A stretch of 34,815 nucleotides of DNA from an uncultured Bacilli bacterium (GCA_947627635.1 CANQWT010000006.1:1-34815); one strand, 5' to 3'; positions 16,990-27,920 are shown, counted from the first letter of the stretch. The notes: generated from the sequence alone by a model not told the origin. Numbers and translations: made by a program.

Positions 16990-17018
16990 ATTTTAACAAA
17001 ACATTATTCTCTTGAAAA
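16990..17018 (-). promoter_or_regulatory. Nucleotidase promoter
   Basis: TTTTCA (17013-17018), 17-bp spacer, TAAAAT (16990-16995) with upstream TG. The start near 16983 lies downstream of the first ATG, supporting the GTG start at 16964. Confidence 0.55.
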
Positions 17019-17019
17019 G

Positions 17020-17051
17020 AAAAAAGTGCCAACTCTATAACAAATTGACAC
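17020..17051 (-). terminator. Terminator of the island surface-protein gene
   Basis: Minus-strand GTGTCAA (17045-17051) / TTGGCAC (17026-17032) with one wobble, followed by TTTTTTC. Confidence 0.7.
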
Positions 17052-17061
17052 ATAAAAATTA

Positions 17062-18519
17062 TTATATCGAAAGGATAAAGGGATTTTCTTGAGAACCTGT
17101 ACCTTGGATGATTTGAATAGTAGATATTAAGTAAACAACTGGGCGAGCTTCGATAGCATCAATTATACTATGATAGCCACGTATACGACCATCATCACAC
17201 ACTCGAAATACAGTACGTAAATTATCAGAATTAGGTGACAGAGTCCATTGAGAATTTCCGTCAAATATCCAATTATTTTTGTAACATTCGTCTGAAGCAT
17301 CCCAACTATATAACTCTGTAGATAGGCATTGTTCTTTTGTCACATTTTCTCCACCACTTGTTGCATATCCATAATCACTTGGATACATTAGTCCTACTTT
17401 TCCTATCCAATTCATAGGTCTTTCTGTATCACAAGCACCTATTGTTTTACACGTTTCTGTTCCCCTTTCTATATTATAAAAATAACTTGTATTACCTGTA
17501 AAAGTATACATATTCGTTGTTCCACCTAAATACCATTTGGCATCACTCGTCATTTTTTTCGCTTGAGTTATTAAGTTTAATGACGCTGTGCCTGTTGAAA
17601 AGTTCAAATTTTTCATAAGACTTGCCTGTGACCAGTCATTTGTATTATTATCCCATACTATCCAATTTATAAACGTATTTTTTATAAGTTTTATTCTTTG
17701 CTCTTTCTCTCCTTGTTCATTCTCTACTGTAAATACTCCAATAATCCTCCACCCTGCTTCTTCTCCATTAAAGTTTACATAGTTATTTGGATTTGCTCCT
17801 ATATAGCGATAGTCTGTTAACTCTTCTTTACTCCATCCTTTTTGCTGTTCTGTCTCTTCATGATGATAGATAAACATTTTATTTTTTGTATCTTCATTAA
17901 ACTCTGCATCCTCACTATTTGTATAATCTTTAAGTAATCTTTCTACTCCTGTTATTATTTTTTCTTGGCTTCCTTCTAAAGCTATCTTACTTTGATAACT
18001 TTTTCCTTGTTCACTATTTGGGGTATTTATATCTAACCATAGTCTTAACTCATAAGTTACACTACTTCCTGCTTCTAGATATTGGTTGATATTAAATCGA
18101 CTTAATGTTCCTATTCTTCCTTCTTTTACACTTCCATCTGTTCCTTTTAATTCATACTTTAAATAGTATGTATTTAACTCTCCACTTTCATCTGTCAAAT
18201 ATAAACTATAATATGCTCCTATTGTCCCAGCATTTTTCTTGACTGTGAATGTATATGGTTTACTCATCTTCCCTTCTTCATCACTCATTGTTCCTAAAGC
18301 ATCTACTTTGATATATTCTCCATCTTCCATATCCACTTTAAATTCTTCTGTTTCAAGAGATACTTTTTTCTTTCCTTCTACCATGATACTAAACAAAGCA
18401 TAACTTGTTCCTATAAATATGGTTATTCCTATTAGTATTAGTATACTCATTAGAACTATACTTCTTTTTACTCTTTTATTACTATCCTCATTTGTCTTTA
18501 CTTCTTTATATTTCTTCAT
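17062..18519 (-). CDS. Surface protein: N-terminal anchor, TasA/CalY-like region, DUF6273-like C-terminus
   Basis: 485 residues. A basic N-terminus precedes one membrane segment (about 20-42), and the following SYALFSIMVEGKKKVSLETEEFKV resembles the start of TasA/CalY-type fibre proteins. A beta-rich region (about 44-190) includes SSVTYELRLWLDINTPNSEQ. A second domain (about 235-485) contains NFNGEEAGWRIIGVF, WTLSPNSDN and EARPVVYL, like DUF6273 / fibrobacter-type repeats with a C-type-lectin-like end. Likely exported and displayed on the cell surface. ATG at 18517-18519. The promoter contains an 8-C tract and the ribosome site lies in a dyad. A 101-bp segment (17981-18081) is nearly repeated at the right end of the window. 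Confidence 0.75.
   Translation of the reverse strand: MKKYKEVKTNEDSNKRVKRSIVLMSILILIGITIFIGTSYALFSIMVEGKKKVSLETEEFKVDMEDGEYIKVDALGTMSDEEGKMSKPYTFTVKKNAGTIGAYYSLYLTDESGELNTYYLKYELKGTDGSVKEGRIGTLSRFNINQYLEAGSSVTYELRLWLDINTPNSEQGKSYQSKIALEGSQEKIITGVERLLKDYTNSEDAEFNEDTKNKMFIYHHEETEQQKGWSKEELTDYRYIGANPNNYVNFNGEEAGWRIIGVFTVENEQGEKEQRIKLIKNTFINWIVWDNNTNDWSQASLMKNLNFSTGTASLNLITQAKKMTSDAKWYLGGTTNMYTFTGNTSYFYNIERGTETCKTIGACDTERPMNWIGKVGLMYPSDYGYATSGGENVTKEQCLSTELYSWDASDECYKNNWIFDGNSQWTLSPNSDNLRTVFRVCDDGRIRGYHSIIDAIEARPVVYLISTIQIIQGTGSQENPFILSI
17981..18081. repeat. Dispersed 101-bp repeat, copy 1
   Basis: Aligns without gaps to 34715-34815, with 7 mismatches by my count. It encodes the LEAGSSVTYELRLWLDINTP region of the surface protein. 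It is the only part of the two genes seen in common here, as copy 2 runs off the window. Confidence 0.85.
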
Positions 18520-18521
18520 TC

Positions 18522-18567
18522 TGACACCATCCTAGTGTCATTATATCTTATTAAAAGTACCCCCCCC
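18522..18567 (-). promoter_or_regulatory. Surface-protein promoter with 8-base homopolymer and +1 dyad
   Basis: TATAAT (18540-18545) is preceded, where the -35 and upstream spacer should lie, by eight G on the minus strand (C at 18560-18567). A dyad TGACAC-N7-GTGTCA (18522-18540) abuts the -10 and spans the predicted start; its centre TAGGATG is the ribosome site region. Tract-length change could switch promoter strength, and the dyad could be an operator or a masking hairpin. Confidence 0.5.
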
Positions 18568-18587
18568 GATTTATGAAATTTCGGCAT

Positions 18588-18628
18588 AAAAAAGTAACAC
18601 CTTAACGCCTTAATAGTGCTACTTTTTT
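18588..18628. terminator. Terminator after the 76-residue gene
   Basis: AAAAAAGTAACAC / GTGCTACTTTTTT arms (18588-18600, 18616-18628) with one mismatch. A U run follows on either strand. It separates the two-gene operon from the surface protein gene. Confidence 0.7.
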
Positions 18629-18647
18629 ATTTTCTAGTATCCATATA

Positions 18648-18878
18648 CTATTTACTTTTTACTAAAGAACCAGTCTTTGCTTCACTACTGATAGAACCAA
18701 CATGATAATCTTTAGCATCCTTTAAAGAATTGATACTTTCCCATCGATTTCTTACTATCTTATTATGAATACTTTGATTTACTGCATTTAAATGACTTTT
18801 AGAAACAACAAAAGCTATTTCATCGCTTTTTCTTTTCGCAATTGGTTGATAATTTAGTTGAACTCTTTTAATTCCCAT
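18648..18878 (-). CDS. Hypothetical basic protein, 76 residues
   Basis: A soluble, lysine/serine-rich, basic protein starting MGIKRVQLNYQPIAKRKSDE, with no membrane segment, signal peptide or cysteine. ATG with AAGGAAG upstream. It begins 12 bp after the 332-residue gene and ends before a terminator, so the two form an operon. I recognise no family; the basic character would allow nucleic-acid binding, but nothing specific shows it. Confidence 0.55.
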   Translation of the reverse strand: MGIKRVQLNYQPIAKRKSDEIAFVVSKSHLNAVNQSIHNKIVRNRWESINSLKDAKDYHVGSISSEAKTGSLVKSK

Positions 18879-18890
18879 ACTTTTTCTTCC

Positions 18891-19865
18891 TTATTTTCTT
18901 TCAGCTTCTGTAATTCTTTTCACATATTGAATACTCTTTTCAACTTCTTCAACAGAACAAGAAGATTTATGCGCTAAAAAGAAAGACATATTCTTTCCTA
19001 ACAAATCATAATGACTTTCATAAATAATACGGCTCATTTTTGGAACCATTATATCAGGATTATCTGAAGTTTCTTTTAAAGCCTCACTTGCCTTTAATAC
19101 TCTTTCTTTTGCTTGAGGTGAAATGATAAAAGGTTCTTCTTGTCTTTCAACTTTTCCTAAAGGAATATAATTCAACAGTAAATACTCTAAGTTTTGGGAA
19201 ATAGGAAGCCCTTTTTCATTTAGAGTTGAGAAACAATAATCATCTCCTAATGAAATGTTTGACTCCACTAAAACAGACATCATTGCTTGCATTTTCTCTC
19301 TTGTTTTTTCTAAACTAAAATCAGGAAGTTCATTATAGAACAACTGATAAATTTCACATAAAGCTTTTCCTTCTTCATTTAAGGTTACTGGATAAGCTCT
19401 TTTTAACTCTCTTAGTTCTTTCATCGTATCTTGAATTAAATGAATTGAGTTTTTATAAAATGGATATTCAACGATTTCCCCTTGATTATCTGATAAAGAA
19501 AACTGTACTTGCTTATTCGCACTAAACTGAGCTTCATAATTCACTTTAGAACTCTTATGGTGCTCTTTAAAAGTTTCCAAATAATGGTAAGCTAATAACT
19601 GTTGGTTCACATAAGTAACTCTTGTTTCTTTCATATCTTTTGAAAGGACTAAATTTAAAAAACTCTCATCTACATCTTTCAATACTGTTCTTATCCAAGA
19701 AACAACTTTAGAAACTTCACCAAATCTTTCTCTTTCCTTGAAACAACGGTCTAAAAGTGTTTCTATTTTTTCACTTGAAATAGATTTTTTGGCAAGATTT
19801 CCCCTAAAGGTAAAAGATAACTCTTCCTCATCATTACTATAATTTTTTGTGTAAGTTTTTTCCAT
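18891..19865 (-). CDS. Hypothetical helical protein
   Basis: 324 residues from the preferred ATG at 19863-19865, which has AAGGGG upstream. An upstream in-frame ATG at 19889 overlaps a promoter -10 (19885-19890). The protein is mostly helical, charged and soluble, with two cysteine-containing segments (DYCFSTLNEKGLPISQNLE and HKSSCSVEEVEKSIQYVKR). No domain recognised. It lies just downstream of rpoC but has its own extended -10, after the rpoC terminator. Cotranscribed with the 76-residue gene. Function unknown. Confidence 0.65.
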   Translation of the reverse strand: MEKTYTKNYSNDEEELSFTFRGNLAKKSISSEKIETLLDRCFKERERFGEVSKVVSWIRTVLKDVDESFLNLVLSKDMKETRVTYVNQQLLAYHYLETFKEHHKSSKVNYEAQFSANKQVQFSLSDNQGEIVEYPFYKNSIHLIQDTMKELRELKRAYPVTLNEEGKALCEIYQLFYNELPDFSLEKTREKMQAMMSVLVESNISLGDDYCFSTLNEKGLPISQNLEYLLLNYIPLGKVERQEEPFIISPQAKERVLKASEALKETSDNPDIMVPKMSRIIYESHYDLLGKNMSFFLAHKSSCSVEEVEKSIQYVKRITEAERK

Positions 19866-19884
19866 ACTACTATTCCCCTTATTC

Positions 19885-19893
19885 ATCATAACA
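19885..19893 (-). promoter_or_regulatory. Extended -10 promoter of the two-hypothetical-gene operon
   Basis: TGTTATGAT on the minus strand (TATGAT at 19885-19890, TG at 19892-19893) gives a start near 19878, a 13-nt leader and AAGGGG before the ATG at 19865. No clear -35. Confidence 0.45.
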
Positions 19894-19928
19894 TACTTTT
19901 AACTTTTTCTACTATATTTTTAAAACTA

Positions 19929-19952
19929 AAAAAGAAGTAGGAATACCCTACT
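19929..19952 (-). terminator. rpoC terminator overlapping the stop codon
   Basis: A 6-bp stem AGTAGG (19936-19941) / CCTACT (19947-19952) with a 5-nt loop, followed on the minus strand by TTCTTTTTT. The rpoC TAG (19948-19950) lies inside the stem. Confidence 0.7.
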
Positions 19953-22900
19953 CCATAAATTCATCTTCTAATTTTTCAAGTGGTTCTTCATCAACAAAAG
20001 CATTTTCTAGTTCATATTCTACATCACGATAAATTTTACTACCTGTTCCAGCAGGAATAAGTTTACCAAGAAGAACATTTTCTTTTAATCCTTCTAAGTG
20101 GTCTACTTTTCCACGGATAGCTGCATCTGTTAAGATACGAGTTGTTTCTTGGAATGAAGCAGCAGATAGGAATGAATCTGTTTCAAGAGATGCTTTTGTG
20201 ATACCTAATAAGACTGGACGTCCTAAGGCTGGCTTCTTACCTTTAATGATAGCATCCTTATTACCGTCTGTAAACTCACGGAAGTTTACAAGGCTACCTG
20301 GTAAGAATAATGTATCTCCACTTTCAACGATACGAATTTTAGAAATCATTCTACGTGCAATAATTTCAATATGTTTATCTGAAATATCAACACCTTGAGA
20401 ACGATATGTATTTTGTACTTCTTTTAAGATATATTCTTGAGTTGTAATTGGGTCTGTTACATCAAGCAATTCTTTTGGTGAAATAGCACCTTCAGTAAGC
20501 TTATCTCCACAATGAACTTGGCTACCTTGTTCAACACAAAGTTTTGCACCATAATTGGTTGTATGTTCTTTTGTCTCAAGCTTATTCGTGATACTAATTT
20601 TATATTTACCATGGTCCTCTTTAATCTTAGAAACTTTTCCATCGATTTCAGCAATTGTTGCTTTACCTTTAGGATTACGAGCTTCAAATAATTCTTGAAC
20701 ACGTGGAAGACCTTGAGTAATATCTTCACCACCGGCAACTCCACCTGTATGGAATGTACGCATTGTAAGTTGTGTACCAGGTTCACCAATTGATTGAGCA
20801 GCCATAACTCCGACAGCTTCACCAATTTCAACTAAGTTTCCAGTTGCAAGGTTTCGACCATAACATTTTTGACAAACACCGTTCATAGTATTACATGTAA
20901 GAATTGTACGGATTTCAACCTCTTCAATACCTGCACTTACGATTTTTTCAGCAAGGCTTTCTGTAATCATCTCATCTTTTTCAACAATAACAGCTTTTGT
21001 CTTAGGGTTGATAATCTTCTTATTTGCAAAGCGTCCTACAATACGGTCATATAAACTTTCGATAACAGCACCTGTTTTTTCATTGACGAAGTCACGAACA
21101 ACAACACCTTGGTCTGTTCCACAGTCTGCTTCTCTAACAATCATATCTTGACTAACATCAACAAGACGTCTTGTTAAATATCCAGAGTCTGCAGTTTTCA
21201 AAGCTGTATCAGCACTACCTTTACGAGCTGAGTGAGTTGATAAGAAGAATTCAGCAACAGATAGACCCTCTTTGAAGTTAGAAAGAACTGGAATTTCAAT
21301 TGGGTCACCGTTTGGCTTCTGCATTAGTCCACGCATACCAGCAACTTGAGTAAAGTTTGAAATATTACCACGTGCTTTAGAGTGCATCATCATGAAGATT
21401 GGGTTATCAATATTTCTATCAGCAATTTCTTGTAATTCTTGTTGAACTTTATCTTTAACAGCATACCATGTATCAATTACTTTTTGATGACGTTCTTCTT
21501 CAGTAATAAGACCACGTGCATATTGTTTATTGATTTTATTAACTGTTGCTTGTCCTTCATCAATGAACTCTTGCTTCTTATCACTTGTTTCAACGTCACT
21601 CATTGATACAGTAATACCTGCAATGGTTGAATATTTGAACCCTAAGTCTTTTAACTTATCAAGCATGCTTGAAGTCTCAGTTGTTTTATAACGTTTGAAG
21701 ACTTGAGCAATGACTTTTTCAAGTGTTCCTTTTGCATAAGGTTTTACAAGTGGCATAGCTGCGATAGCTTCTTTAATGTTTGTACCTTTTTCTAAGAAAT
21801 ACTTATTTGGAGTAATTTGTTGAATATTTTCATCTGTTGGCTCATTGATATATGGGAATGAGTCTGGCAAAATTTCATTGAACTTAATTTTACCTACAGT
21901 TGTGACTAAATATTTACCATGTTGTTCTTCTGTGAATAACTTATATTTGAAAGAATCAACTGGAACAGCAATTCTTGTATGAAGTGTAATTTCACGACGT
22001 TCATAAGCCATTAAAGCTTCATTACAGTTTTTAAATACACGTCCTTCACCTTCAAGTCCCGCTTTTTCCATTGTAATATAATAGTTTCCAAGTACCATAT
22101 CCTGACTTGGCGTTACAATTGGGTCACCTGATTTTGGATGTAAGATATTGTTAGAACCTAACATCAACATTCTAGCTTCTGCTTGAGCTTCTTCAGAAAG
22201 TGGAACGTGTACAGCCATCTGGTCACCATCAAAGTCTGCGTTGAAAGCAGGACATACAAGTGGATGCAAGCGAATAGCTTTACCTCCAACTAAGATAGGT
22301 TCAAATGCTTGAATACCTAATCTATGTAGTGTTGGTGCACGGTTTAATAGAACAGGGTGTTCCTTAATAACATCTTCTACAACATCCCAAACAACAGGGT
22401 CTTGATTTTCAATTAAACGTTTTGCGGCTTTAATATTATGAGCAATATCACGTTTTACAAGTCCACAAATTACATGAGGTTTGAATAATTCAAGAGCCAT
22501 TTCTTTTGGAATACCACATTGATACATTTTTAAAGAAGGTCCTACAACGATAACAGAACGACCTGAGTAGTCAACACGTTTTCCTAATAAGTTTTGACGG
22601 AAACGTCCTTGTTTACCCTTTAACATGCTAGAAATTGATTTCAAAGGACGATTTCCAGCACCTGTGACACTACGTCCACGTCTACCATTGTCAAATAAAG
22701 CGTCAACTGCTTCTTGTAGCATACGTTTTTCATTTTGAATGATAATTCCAGGAGCTCCTAAATCAATGAGTTTCTTTAGACGATTATTACGGTTAATAAC
22801 ACGACGATATAAATCATTTAAATCACTGGTTGCAAAACGTCCACCATCAAGTTGAATCATTGGTCTTAAATCAGGTGGAATAACTGGAATACAATCCATA

Positions 22901-23580
22901 ATCATCCACTCTGGTTTATTTCCTGATTTATAGAAAGCATCAAGGACATCTAAACGTTTAATTAAACGTGTTCTCTTTTGTCCTACAGCATTTTCTAATT
23001 CTTTGTTAATTGTTGCAATTTCTTTTTCTAAGTCAACGTTTTTAAGAAGTTCTTTAATTGCTTCAGCACCCATTCCTACTTTGAAACCATTTCCATATTT
23101 TTCATAATAAGCACGGTATTCTTTTTCAGATAAGGTTTGTTTATTTTCAAGTGGTGAATTTCCTTTATCAATTACAACATAACTTACAAAGTATAAAACT
23201 TCTTCCAAATCTCTTGGGCTCATATCAAGAACAAGTCCCATACGAGAAGGTACACCTTTAAAGAACCAGATATGAGAAACTGGACTAGCAAGTTCAATAT
23301 GTCCCATTCTCTCACGTCTTACCTTTGATTTTGTAACTTCTACTCCACAACGGTCACAGACAATATTTTTATAACGAACACGTTTGTATTTACCACAAGC
23401 ACATTCAAAATCTTTAGTAGGTCCGAAAATCTTTTCGCAATAAAGCCCATCACGTTCAGGACGAAGTGTACGATAGTTAATAGTTTCAGGCTTTTTTACT
23501 TCACCATAAGACCATTCACGTATTTTTTCAGGGGAAGCAATTCCAATTTTAATTGCTTCAAACTTATTTACATCCATCAT
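19948..23580 (-). CDS. rpoC: DNA-directed RNA polymerase subunit beta'
   Basis: 1210 residues. The N-terminal zinc motif [22 protein letters not shown] is followed by the clamp, the catalytic [12 protein letters not shown] with the three Mg-binding aspartates (about residue 450), and the trigger loop region [22 protein letters not shown]. The second zinc-binding set is CGTDQG...[13 protein letters not shown]. Length is typical for Bacillota. ATG overlaps the rpoB stop by one base (TAATG), so translation is coupled. It ends in a terminator, and not rpsL as in many relatives. Confidence 0.98.
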   Translation of the reverse strand: MMDVNKFEAIKIGIASPEKIREWSYGEVKKPETINYRTLRPERDGLYCEKIFGPTKDFECACGKYKRVRYKNIVCDRCGVEVTKSKVRRERMGHIELASPVSHIWFFKGVPSRMGLVLDMSPRDLEEVLYFVSYVVIDKGNSPLENKQTLSEKEYRAYYEKYGNGFKVGMGAEAIKELLKNVDLEKEIATINKELENAVGQKRTRLIKRLDVLDAFYKSGNKPEWMIMDCIPVIPPDLRPMIQLDGGRFATSDLNDLYRRVINRNNRLKKLIDLGAPGIIIQNEKRMLQEAVDALFDNGRRGRSVTGAGNRPLKSISSMLKGKQGRFRQNLLGKRVDYSGRSVIVVGPSLKMYQCGIPKEMALELFKPHVICGLVKRDIAHNIKAAKRLIENQDPVVWDVVEDVIKEHPVLLNRAPTLHRLGIQAFEPILVGGKAIRLHPLVCPAFNADFDGDQMAVHVPLSEEAQAEARMLMLGSNNILHPKSGDPIVTPSQDMVLGNYYITMEKAGLEGEGRVFKNCNEALMAYERREITLHTRIAVPVDSFKYKLFTEEQHGKYLVTTVGKIKFNEILPDSFPYINEPTDENIQQITPNKYFLEKGTNIKEAIAAMPLVKPYAKGTLEKVIAQVFKRYKTTETSSMLDKLKDLGFKYSTIAGITVSMSDVETSDKKQEFIDEGQATVNKINKQYARGLITEEERHQKVIDTWYAVKDKVQQELQEIADRNIDNPIFMMMHSKARGNISNFTQVAGMRGLMQKPNGDPIEIPVLSNFKEGLSVAEFFLSTHSARKGSADTALKTADSGYLTRRLVDVSQDMIVREADCGTDQGVVVRDFVNEKTGAVIESLYDRIVGRFANKKIINPKTKAVIVEKDEMITESLAEKIVSAGIEEVEIRTILTCNTMNGVCQKCYGRNLATGNLVEIGEAVGVMAAQSIGEPGTQLTMRTFHTGGVAGGEDITQGLPRVQELFEARNPKGKATIAEIDGKVSKIKEDHGKYKISITNKLETKEHTTNYGAKLCVEQGSQVHCGDKLTEGAISPKELLDVTDPITTQEYILKEVQNTYRSQGVDISDKHIEIIARRMISKIRIVESGDTLFLPGSLVNFREFTDGNKDAIIKGKKPALGRPVLLGITKASLETDSFLSAASFQETTRILTDAAIRGKVDHLEGLKENVLLGKLIPAGTGSKIYRDVEYELENAFVDEEPLEKLEDEFME

Positions 23581-26500
23581 TATTCTTCATCCCCCTCTAA
23601 CATTGTTTCATCAAAATCGAGTGGAAAGTCCTCTTCTTCCTCCTCAAATTCATCCTCTTGTTCTTCTTCATATTCGTCTTTGGTTAAATCACCACTTAAG
23701 GAAGCACTTTCTATTTGTGATTTATCATCTCTTGGAATGGTAACTGGAGTTACTTCGACTTCGTCAATGTCTGTTTTAACATCTTCTTCGTCTTCTTCCA
23801 TTTGCTTCAGTTCTACTGTTTCGCCTTTATCATTGATGACTGAAATATCAAGACCTAATGCTTGGAATTCTTTCATAAGAACTCTAAATGATTCTGGAAC
23901 TCCTGCTTGGTTAATTTCTTGTCCTTTAACAATAGCTTCATAAACTTTAACACGTCCTATGACATCGTCTGATTTAACCGTTAGAATTTCTTGTAAAGTA
24001 TGGGCTGCACCATAAGCATAGAGTGCCCAAACTTCCATTTCTCCAAAACGCTGTCCACCAAACTGAGCTTTACCTCCAAGAGGTTGTTGTGTAACAAGAG
24101 AGTAAGGTCCTGTACTTCTAGCATGTAGTTTATCATCAACCATGTGATGAAGTTTAATCATATACATTACACCAACAGCAATTCGATTATCAAATGGTTC
24201 ACCTGTACGACCATTATATAGAACAGTCTTTCCATCAGGGTCCATTCCAGCTTCTTTCATCATTTCTTCAATGTCGCTAATGTGTGCTCCATCAAAGACT
24301 GGAGTTGCGATATGAACACCCAATTTCTTAGCAGCCATTCCCATATGAATTTCTAGAATTTGTCCAAGGTTCATACGAGAAGGTACACCTTGTGGGTTCA
24401 ACATAATATCAACAGGAGTACCGTCTGGTAAATAAGGCATATCTTCTTGTGGAAGAATTAGGGAAATAACACCTTTATTTCCATGACGTCCTGACATTTT
24501 ATCTCCAACTTGGATTTTTCTCTTTTGAATGATATAAACACGAATAACTTTAGAAACTCCTGCTGGAAGTTCATCATTATCTTTTCTTGAATAAATCTTA
24601 ATATCGTGGACGATACCGTCTCCACCATGTGGAACACGTAATGATGTATCTCTTACTTCACGAGTTTTCTCACCGAAAATAGCATGAAGTAATTTTTCTT
24701 CAGAAGTAAGTTCTGCCATACCTTTTGGTGTAACTTTACCAACAAGGATATCTCCTTCTTTGACTTCTGTACCAATTGTTACAATACCATTTTCATCTAG
24801 GTTTTTGCGAGCTTCCTCACTAACATTTGGAATATCACGAGTAATTTCTTCAGGTCCTAATTTTGTTTCACGACATTGCATTTCATAGTCTTCTAGATGA
24901 AGAGAAGTATATTTATCATCTTTTACTAAGTTTTCATTTAAGATAACTGCATCTTCATAGTTATAACCATCAAAAGTCATGAATGCAACGACAACGTTTT
25001 TACCTAAAGCAAGTTCTCCTTTATCAGTACTATTTCCATCTGCAAGAATTGTTTTTCCTGCTTCTACTTTATCTCCAACTTGAACAATTGGACGTTGGTG
25101 ATTACAAATACCAGAGTTGGCAAGCTCAAAATTAGCAAGATAATAAGTATCTTTTCCACCCTTATTCTTTACGATAATTTTCTTAGCATCTACATACTCA
25201 ACAACACCATCTGCTTTTGCAACAATTTCAACACCAGAGTCTTTTGCGGCAATAAATTCAACACCAGTTCCAACAAATGGAGCTTCTGTTTTCAAAAGTG
25301 GCATTGCTTGACGTTGCATGTTCGCACCCATTAAAGCACGAGTTGCATCGTCATGCTCTAGGAATGGAATACAGCTTGTTGTAATAGATACAACTTGTTG
25401 CGGACTTACATCGATGTAATCTACTTGTTCAGGTTTTGCTAAAATGTTTTCACCACGAAATCTTGCATTAACAAGGTCTTGAATGATTTTGTTATCATCA
25501 TCTGTATCAACTGTTGACTGTGAAATAATAAAATCAAGCTCTTCATCCGCAGTTAAATATTCAACATCGTCTGTGATTTTTGAATCAACAACTTTACGAT
25601 ATGGTGTCATAATGAAACCATATTCATCGATTTTTGCATAACTTGCAAGAGCTGTAATAAGTCCAATGTTAGGTCCTTCTGGAGACTCAATTGGACAAAT
25701 TCTACCATAGTGAGAAGTATTAACGTCACGAACTTCAACTCCAGCACGGTCTCTTGATAAACCACCTGGTCCTAAAGCAGATAAACGACGTTTATTTGTA
25801 AGTTCAGCAATAGGGTTTGTTTGGTCCATAAATTGAGATAATTGACTGCTTCCAAAGAATTCTTTCATCGCAGCAGTTACAGGACGAATATTGATTAACG
25901 TCTTAGGAGTTACTTCTTCCATTTCTTGAGTTGTCATTCTTTCACGAATAACACGTTCCATACGAGATACACCAATACGGAATTGATTTTGTAAAAGTTC
26001 TCCTACTTGACGAATACGTCTATTTCCTAAATGGTCAATTTCATCAAAGTTACCTACACCATGAAGTAAGTTCAAATAGTAAGATACTGAAGCATAAACA
26101 TCACTAATTGTTAAACGTTTTACATCAATTTCTTGGTCATTTCCAATAACAGCAAGTTTCTTCTTTTTGTCTTTTGGGTCAACTATCATCACTTGTTGTA
26201 CACGGTTATAAGTATCAAGTTCTTCATTGACAGGTAGTGTTTTTACACCATAACCTGATGCGAAAATTGGACGAAGTTGTTCTAATACTTCTTTGGTTAC
26301 TACTGTTCCTTTTGCTACAACAACTTCTCCATCTACTTTAATATCTTCTGCTAAAGTTTGGTGAAGTAAACGGTCACAAATATTTAACTTACGGTTAAAT
26401 TTATAACGTCCAACACGTGCTAAATCATAACGGAATTCATCAAAAAATCTTGTAATGATTTGGTTTTTAGAAGAGTCAAGTGTCGCAGGTTCTCCTGGTC

Positions 26501-27221
26501 TTAACTTTTCATAAATCTCAATTAAAGCTTCATCTGTATTTTTAGTACTATCTTTAGCAATTGTATTTTCAATATAATCATCTGTTCCAAATACTTTTTT
26601 AATATCTTCATCACTTGAAAGTCCAAAAGCACGAAGAAGTGTTGTAAGAGCAACCTTTCTTGTACGGTCAATTCTTACATACATCACATCTCTTGCATCT
26701 GTTTCATATTCAAGCCATGTTCCTCTTGTAGGAATGATTTGTGAAGTAATTAACTCACGACCATTTTTATCAATTTCACGATTAAAGTACACACTTGGAG
26801 AACGAACCAATTGTGATACAATAACACGCTCTGCACCATTGATAACAAAAGTACCGCTATCTGTCATGATAGGCATATCACCCATAAAGATTTCTTGCTC
26901 TTTTACCTCGCCTGTTTCACGATTAAAAAGACGCACTTCTACCTTGAGTGGTGCTGAGAAAGTTGTTTCTCTATCTTTGCTTTCTTTAATGGAATATCTA
27001 GGTTCGTCAAAATGATAATCTCCAAATTCTAAAGAAAGTGTCCCTGAAAAGTTTTCAACTGGAAATAAATCTTCAAAGACTTCTTTGATACCAGTTGTAA
27101 TAAACCAGTCATAAGATTTTTTCTGGATTTCTAGTAAATCCTTTAGTTCATACGTATTTTTAATTTTTGAAAAGTTTCTTCTTTTGCGATGTGCGCCACA
27201 ATCTACAATTTTATATGCCAC
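23580..27221 (-). CDS. rpoB: DNA-directed RNA polymerase subunit beta
   Basis: 1213 residues from GTG 27219-27221 ([17 protein letters not shown]). The frame runs 7 codons further to 27242, but GGGGTG lies between, favouring the inner start. Rifampicin-region sequence [37 protein letters not shown] is intact and wild-type-like. C-terminal [29 protein letters not shown] is present, then a ~60-residue acidic tail rich in Glu/Asp. Own promoter 60 bp upstream, in the end of the rsmC-like gene. Cotranscribed with rpoC. Confidence 0.98.
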   Translation of the reverse strand: MAYKIVDCGAHRKRRNFSKIKNTYELKDLLEIQKKSYDWFITTGIKEVFEDLFPVENFSGTLSLEFGDYHFDEPRYSIKESKDRETTFSAPLKVEVRLFNRETGEVKEQEIFMGDMPIMTDSGTFVINGAERVIVSQLVRSPSVYFNREIDKNGRELITSQIIPTRGTWLEYETDARDVMYVRIDRTRKVALTTLLRAFGLSSDEDIKKVFGTDDYIENTIAKDSTKNTDEALIEIYEKLRPGEPATLDSSKNQIITRFFDEFRYDLARVGRYKFNRKLNICDRLLHQTLAEDIKVDGEVVVAKGTVVTKEVLEQLRPIFASGYGVKTLPVNEELDTYNRVQQVMIVDPKDKKKKLAVIGNDQEIDVKRLTISDVYASVSYYLNLLHGVGNFDEIDHLGNRRIRQVGELLQNQFRIGVSRMERVIRERMTTQEMEEVTPKTLINIRPVTAAMKEFFGSSQLSQFMDQTNPIAELTNKRRLSALGPGGLSRDRAGVEVRDVNTSHYGRICPIESPEGPNIGLITALASYAKIDEYGFIMTPYRKVVDSKITDDVEYLTADEELDFIISQSTVDTDDDNKIIQDLVNARFRGENILAKPEQVDYIDVSPQQVVSITTSCIPFLEHDDATRALMGANMQRQAMPLLKTEAPFVGTGVEFIAAKDSGVEIVAKADGVVEYVDAKKIIVKNKGGKDTYYLANFELANSGICNHQRPIVQVGDKVEAGKTILADGNSTDKGELALGKNVVVAFMTFDGYNYEDAVILNENLVKDDKYTSLHLEDYEMQCRETKLGPEEITRDIPNVSEEARKNLDENGIVTIGTEVKEGDILVGKVTPKGMAELTSEEKLLHAIFGEKTREVRDTSLRVPHGGDGIVHDIKIYSRKDNDELPAGVSKVIRVYIIQKRKIQVGDKMSGRHGNKGVISLILPQEDMPYLPDGTPVDIMLNPQGVPSRMNLGQILEIHMGMAAKKLGVHIATPVFDGAHISDIEEMMKEAGMDPDGKTVLYNGRTGEPFDNRIAVGVMYMIKLHHMVDDKLHARSTGPYSLVTQQPLGGKAQFGGQRFGEMEVWALYAYGAAHTLQEILTVKSDDVIGRVKVYEAIVKGQEINQAGVPESFRVLMKEFQALGLDISVINDKGETVELKQMEEDEEDVKTDIDEVEVTPVTIPRDDKSQIESASLSGDLTKDEYEEEQEDEFEEEEEDFPLDFDETMLEGDEE

Positions 27222-27275
27222 AAAATTCACCCCTATACACATATTTTTGCATCAGTCATATTTCTATAAATAATA

Positions 27276-27319
27276 CGTTGCCAATTTATATTATTAGCAT
27301 AAAACCGGCAACAAGTCAA
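27276..27319 (-). promoter_or_regulatory. rpoBC promoter with flanking inverted repeat
   Basis: TTGACT (27314-27319), 18-bp spacer, AATAAT (27290-27295) on the minus strand. Inverted arms CGTTGCC (27276-27282) and GGCAACA (27307-27313) lie on both sides of the -10. This may be an operator or, as RNA, incomplete because the start (about 27283) lies inside. Confidence 0.55.
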
Positions 27320-27907
27320 TTAGTTTTTGCATTTCACGATAAAAAATCCTTTTTTTCTTTCAATAATTGTTACATGATAGCTTTTTTCCATGTCGGAAAT
27401 TATCGATTTTGCACCTTGTTCTTTTCGAATAACAAAGTAAAGTGTTCCGTCTTTTTCCAAATGTTCTTTCGCTTGTTCTAAAATTTCATAAACTATTTTC
27501 TTACCCGCTCGAATTGGTGGATTTGTAAGAATTAAACGATACTTCCCATCTACATTTTGATAACAATTACTTTCATAAACGTTTAAGCTCTCACAATGAT
27601 TTGCTTTACAATTTTGTTTTGCTAAATGAAGAGCCCTTAAATTTATATCAACCATATCCCCTTCTAGACCATAAACTTGATTTAAGATAATTCCAAGGGT
27701 CCCTACTCCACAACCTACATCAAGAAAAGGACCTTTCATATCTTCTTGCTCTAAATTTTCTAAAAGAAGCCTGCTTCCAAAATCAAGACCTTTTTTCGCA
27801 AAGACACCATTGTCTGTTAAAAAGGTAAATTCTTTATCAAATATCTTTGTTTTATATGGTTGAATTTCACTTTTAAGGTGCAAATCATTTTCAAAATATT
27901 GACTCAT
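27320..27907 (-). CDS. Class I SAM-dependent methyltransferase, RsmC/YbxB type
   Basis: 195 residues from ATG 27905-27907 (MSQYFEN), preferred over the upstream ATG at 27919 because GGGTG precedes it. SAM motif I is DVGCGVGTLGI. The catalytic-loop motif LILTNPPIRAGK is characteristic of RsmC-like (guanine-N2 16S rRNA) methyltransferases. The location before rpoB matches ybxB of Bacillus. The start motif YFENDLHLKSEIQPYKTKIFDKEFTF is family-typical. Preceded by its own promoter and a strong hairpin with U tract, suggesting attenuation. The target base is inferred from the family only. Confidence 0.88.
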   Translation of the reverse strand: MSQYFENDLHLKSEIQPYKTKIFDKEFTFLTDNGVFAKKGLDFGSRLLLENLEQEDMKGPFLDVGCGVGTLGIILNQVYGLEGDMVDINLRALHLAKQNCKANHCESLNVYESNCYQNVDGKYRLILTNPPIRAGKKIVYEILEQAKEHLEKDGTLYFVIRKEQGAKSIISDMEKSYHVTIIERKKGFFIVKCKN

Positions 27908-27920
27908 TTTATCACCCATA

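Noticed and set aside
20198-26000. Several 60-120-codon plus-strand and alternative minus frames inside rpoC and rpoB
   Set aside because: They are shadows of the conserved coding frames; no own promoter, ribosome site or recognisable product.
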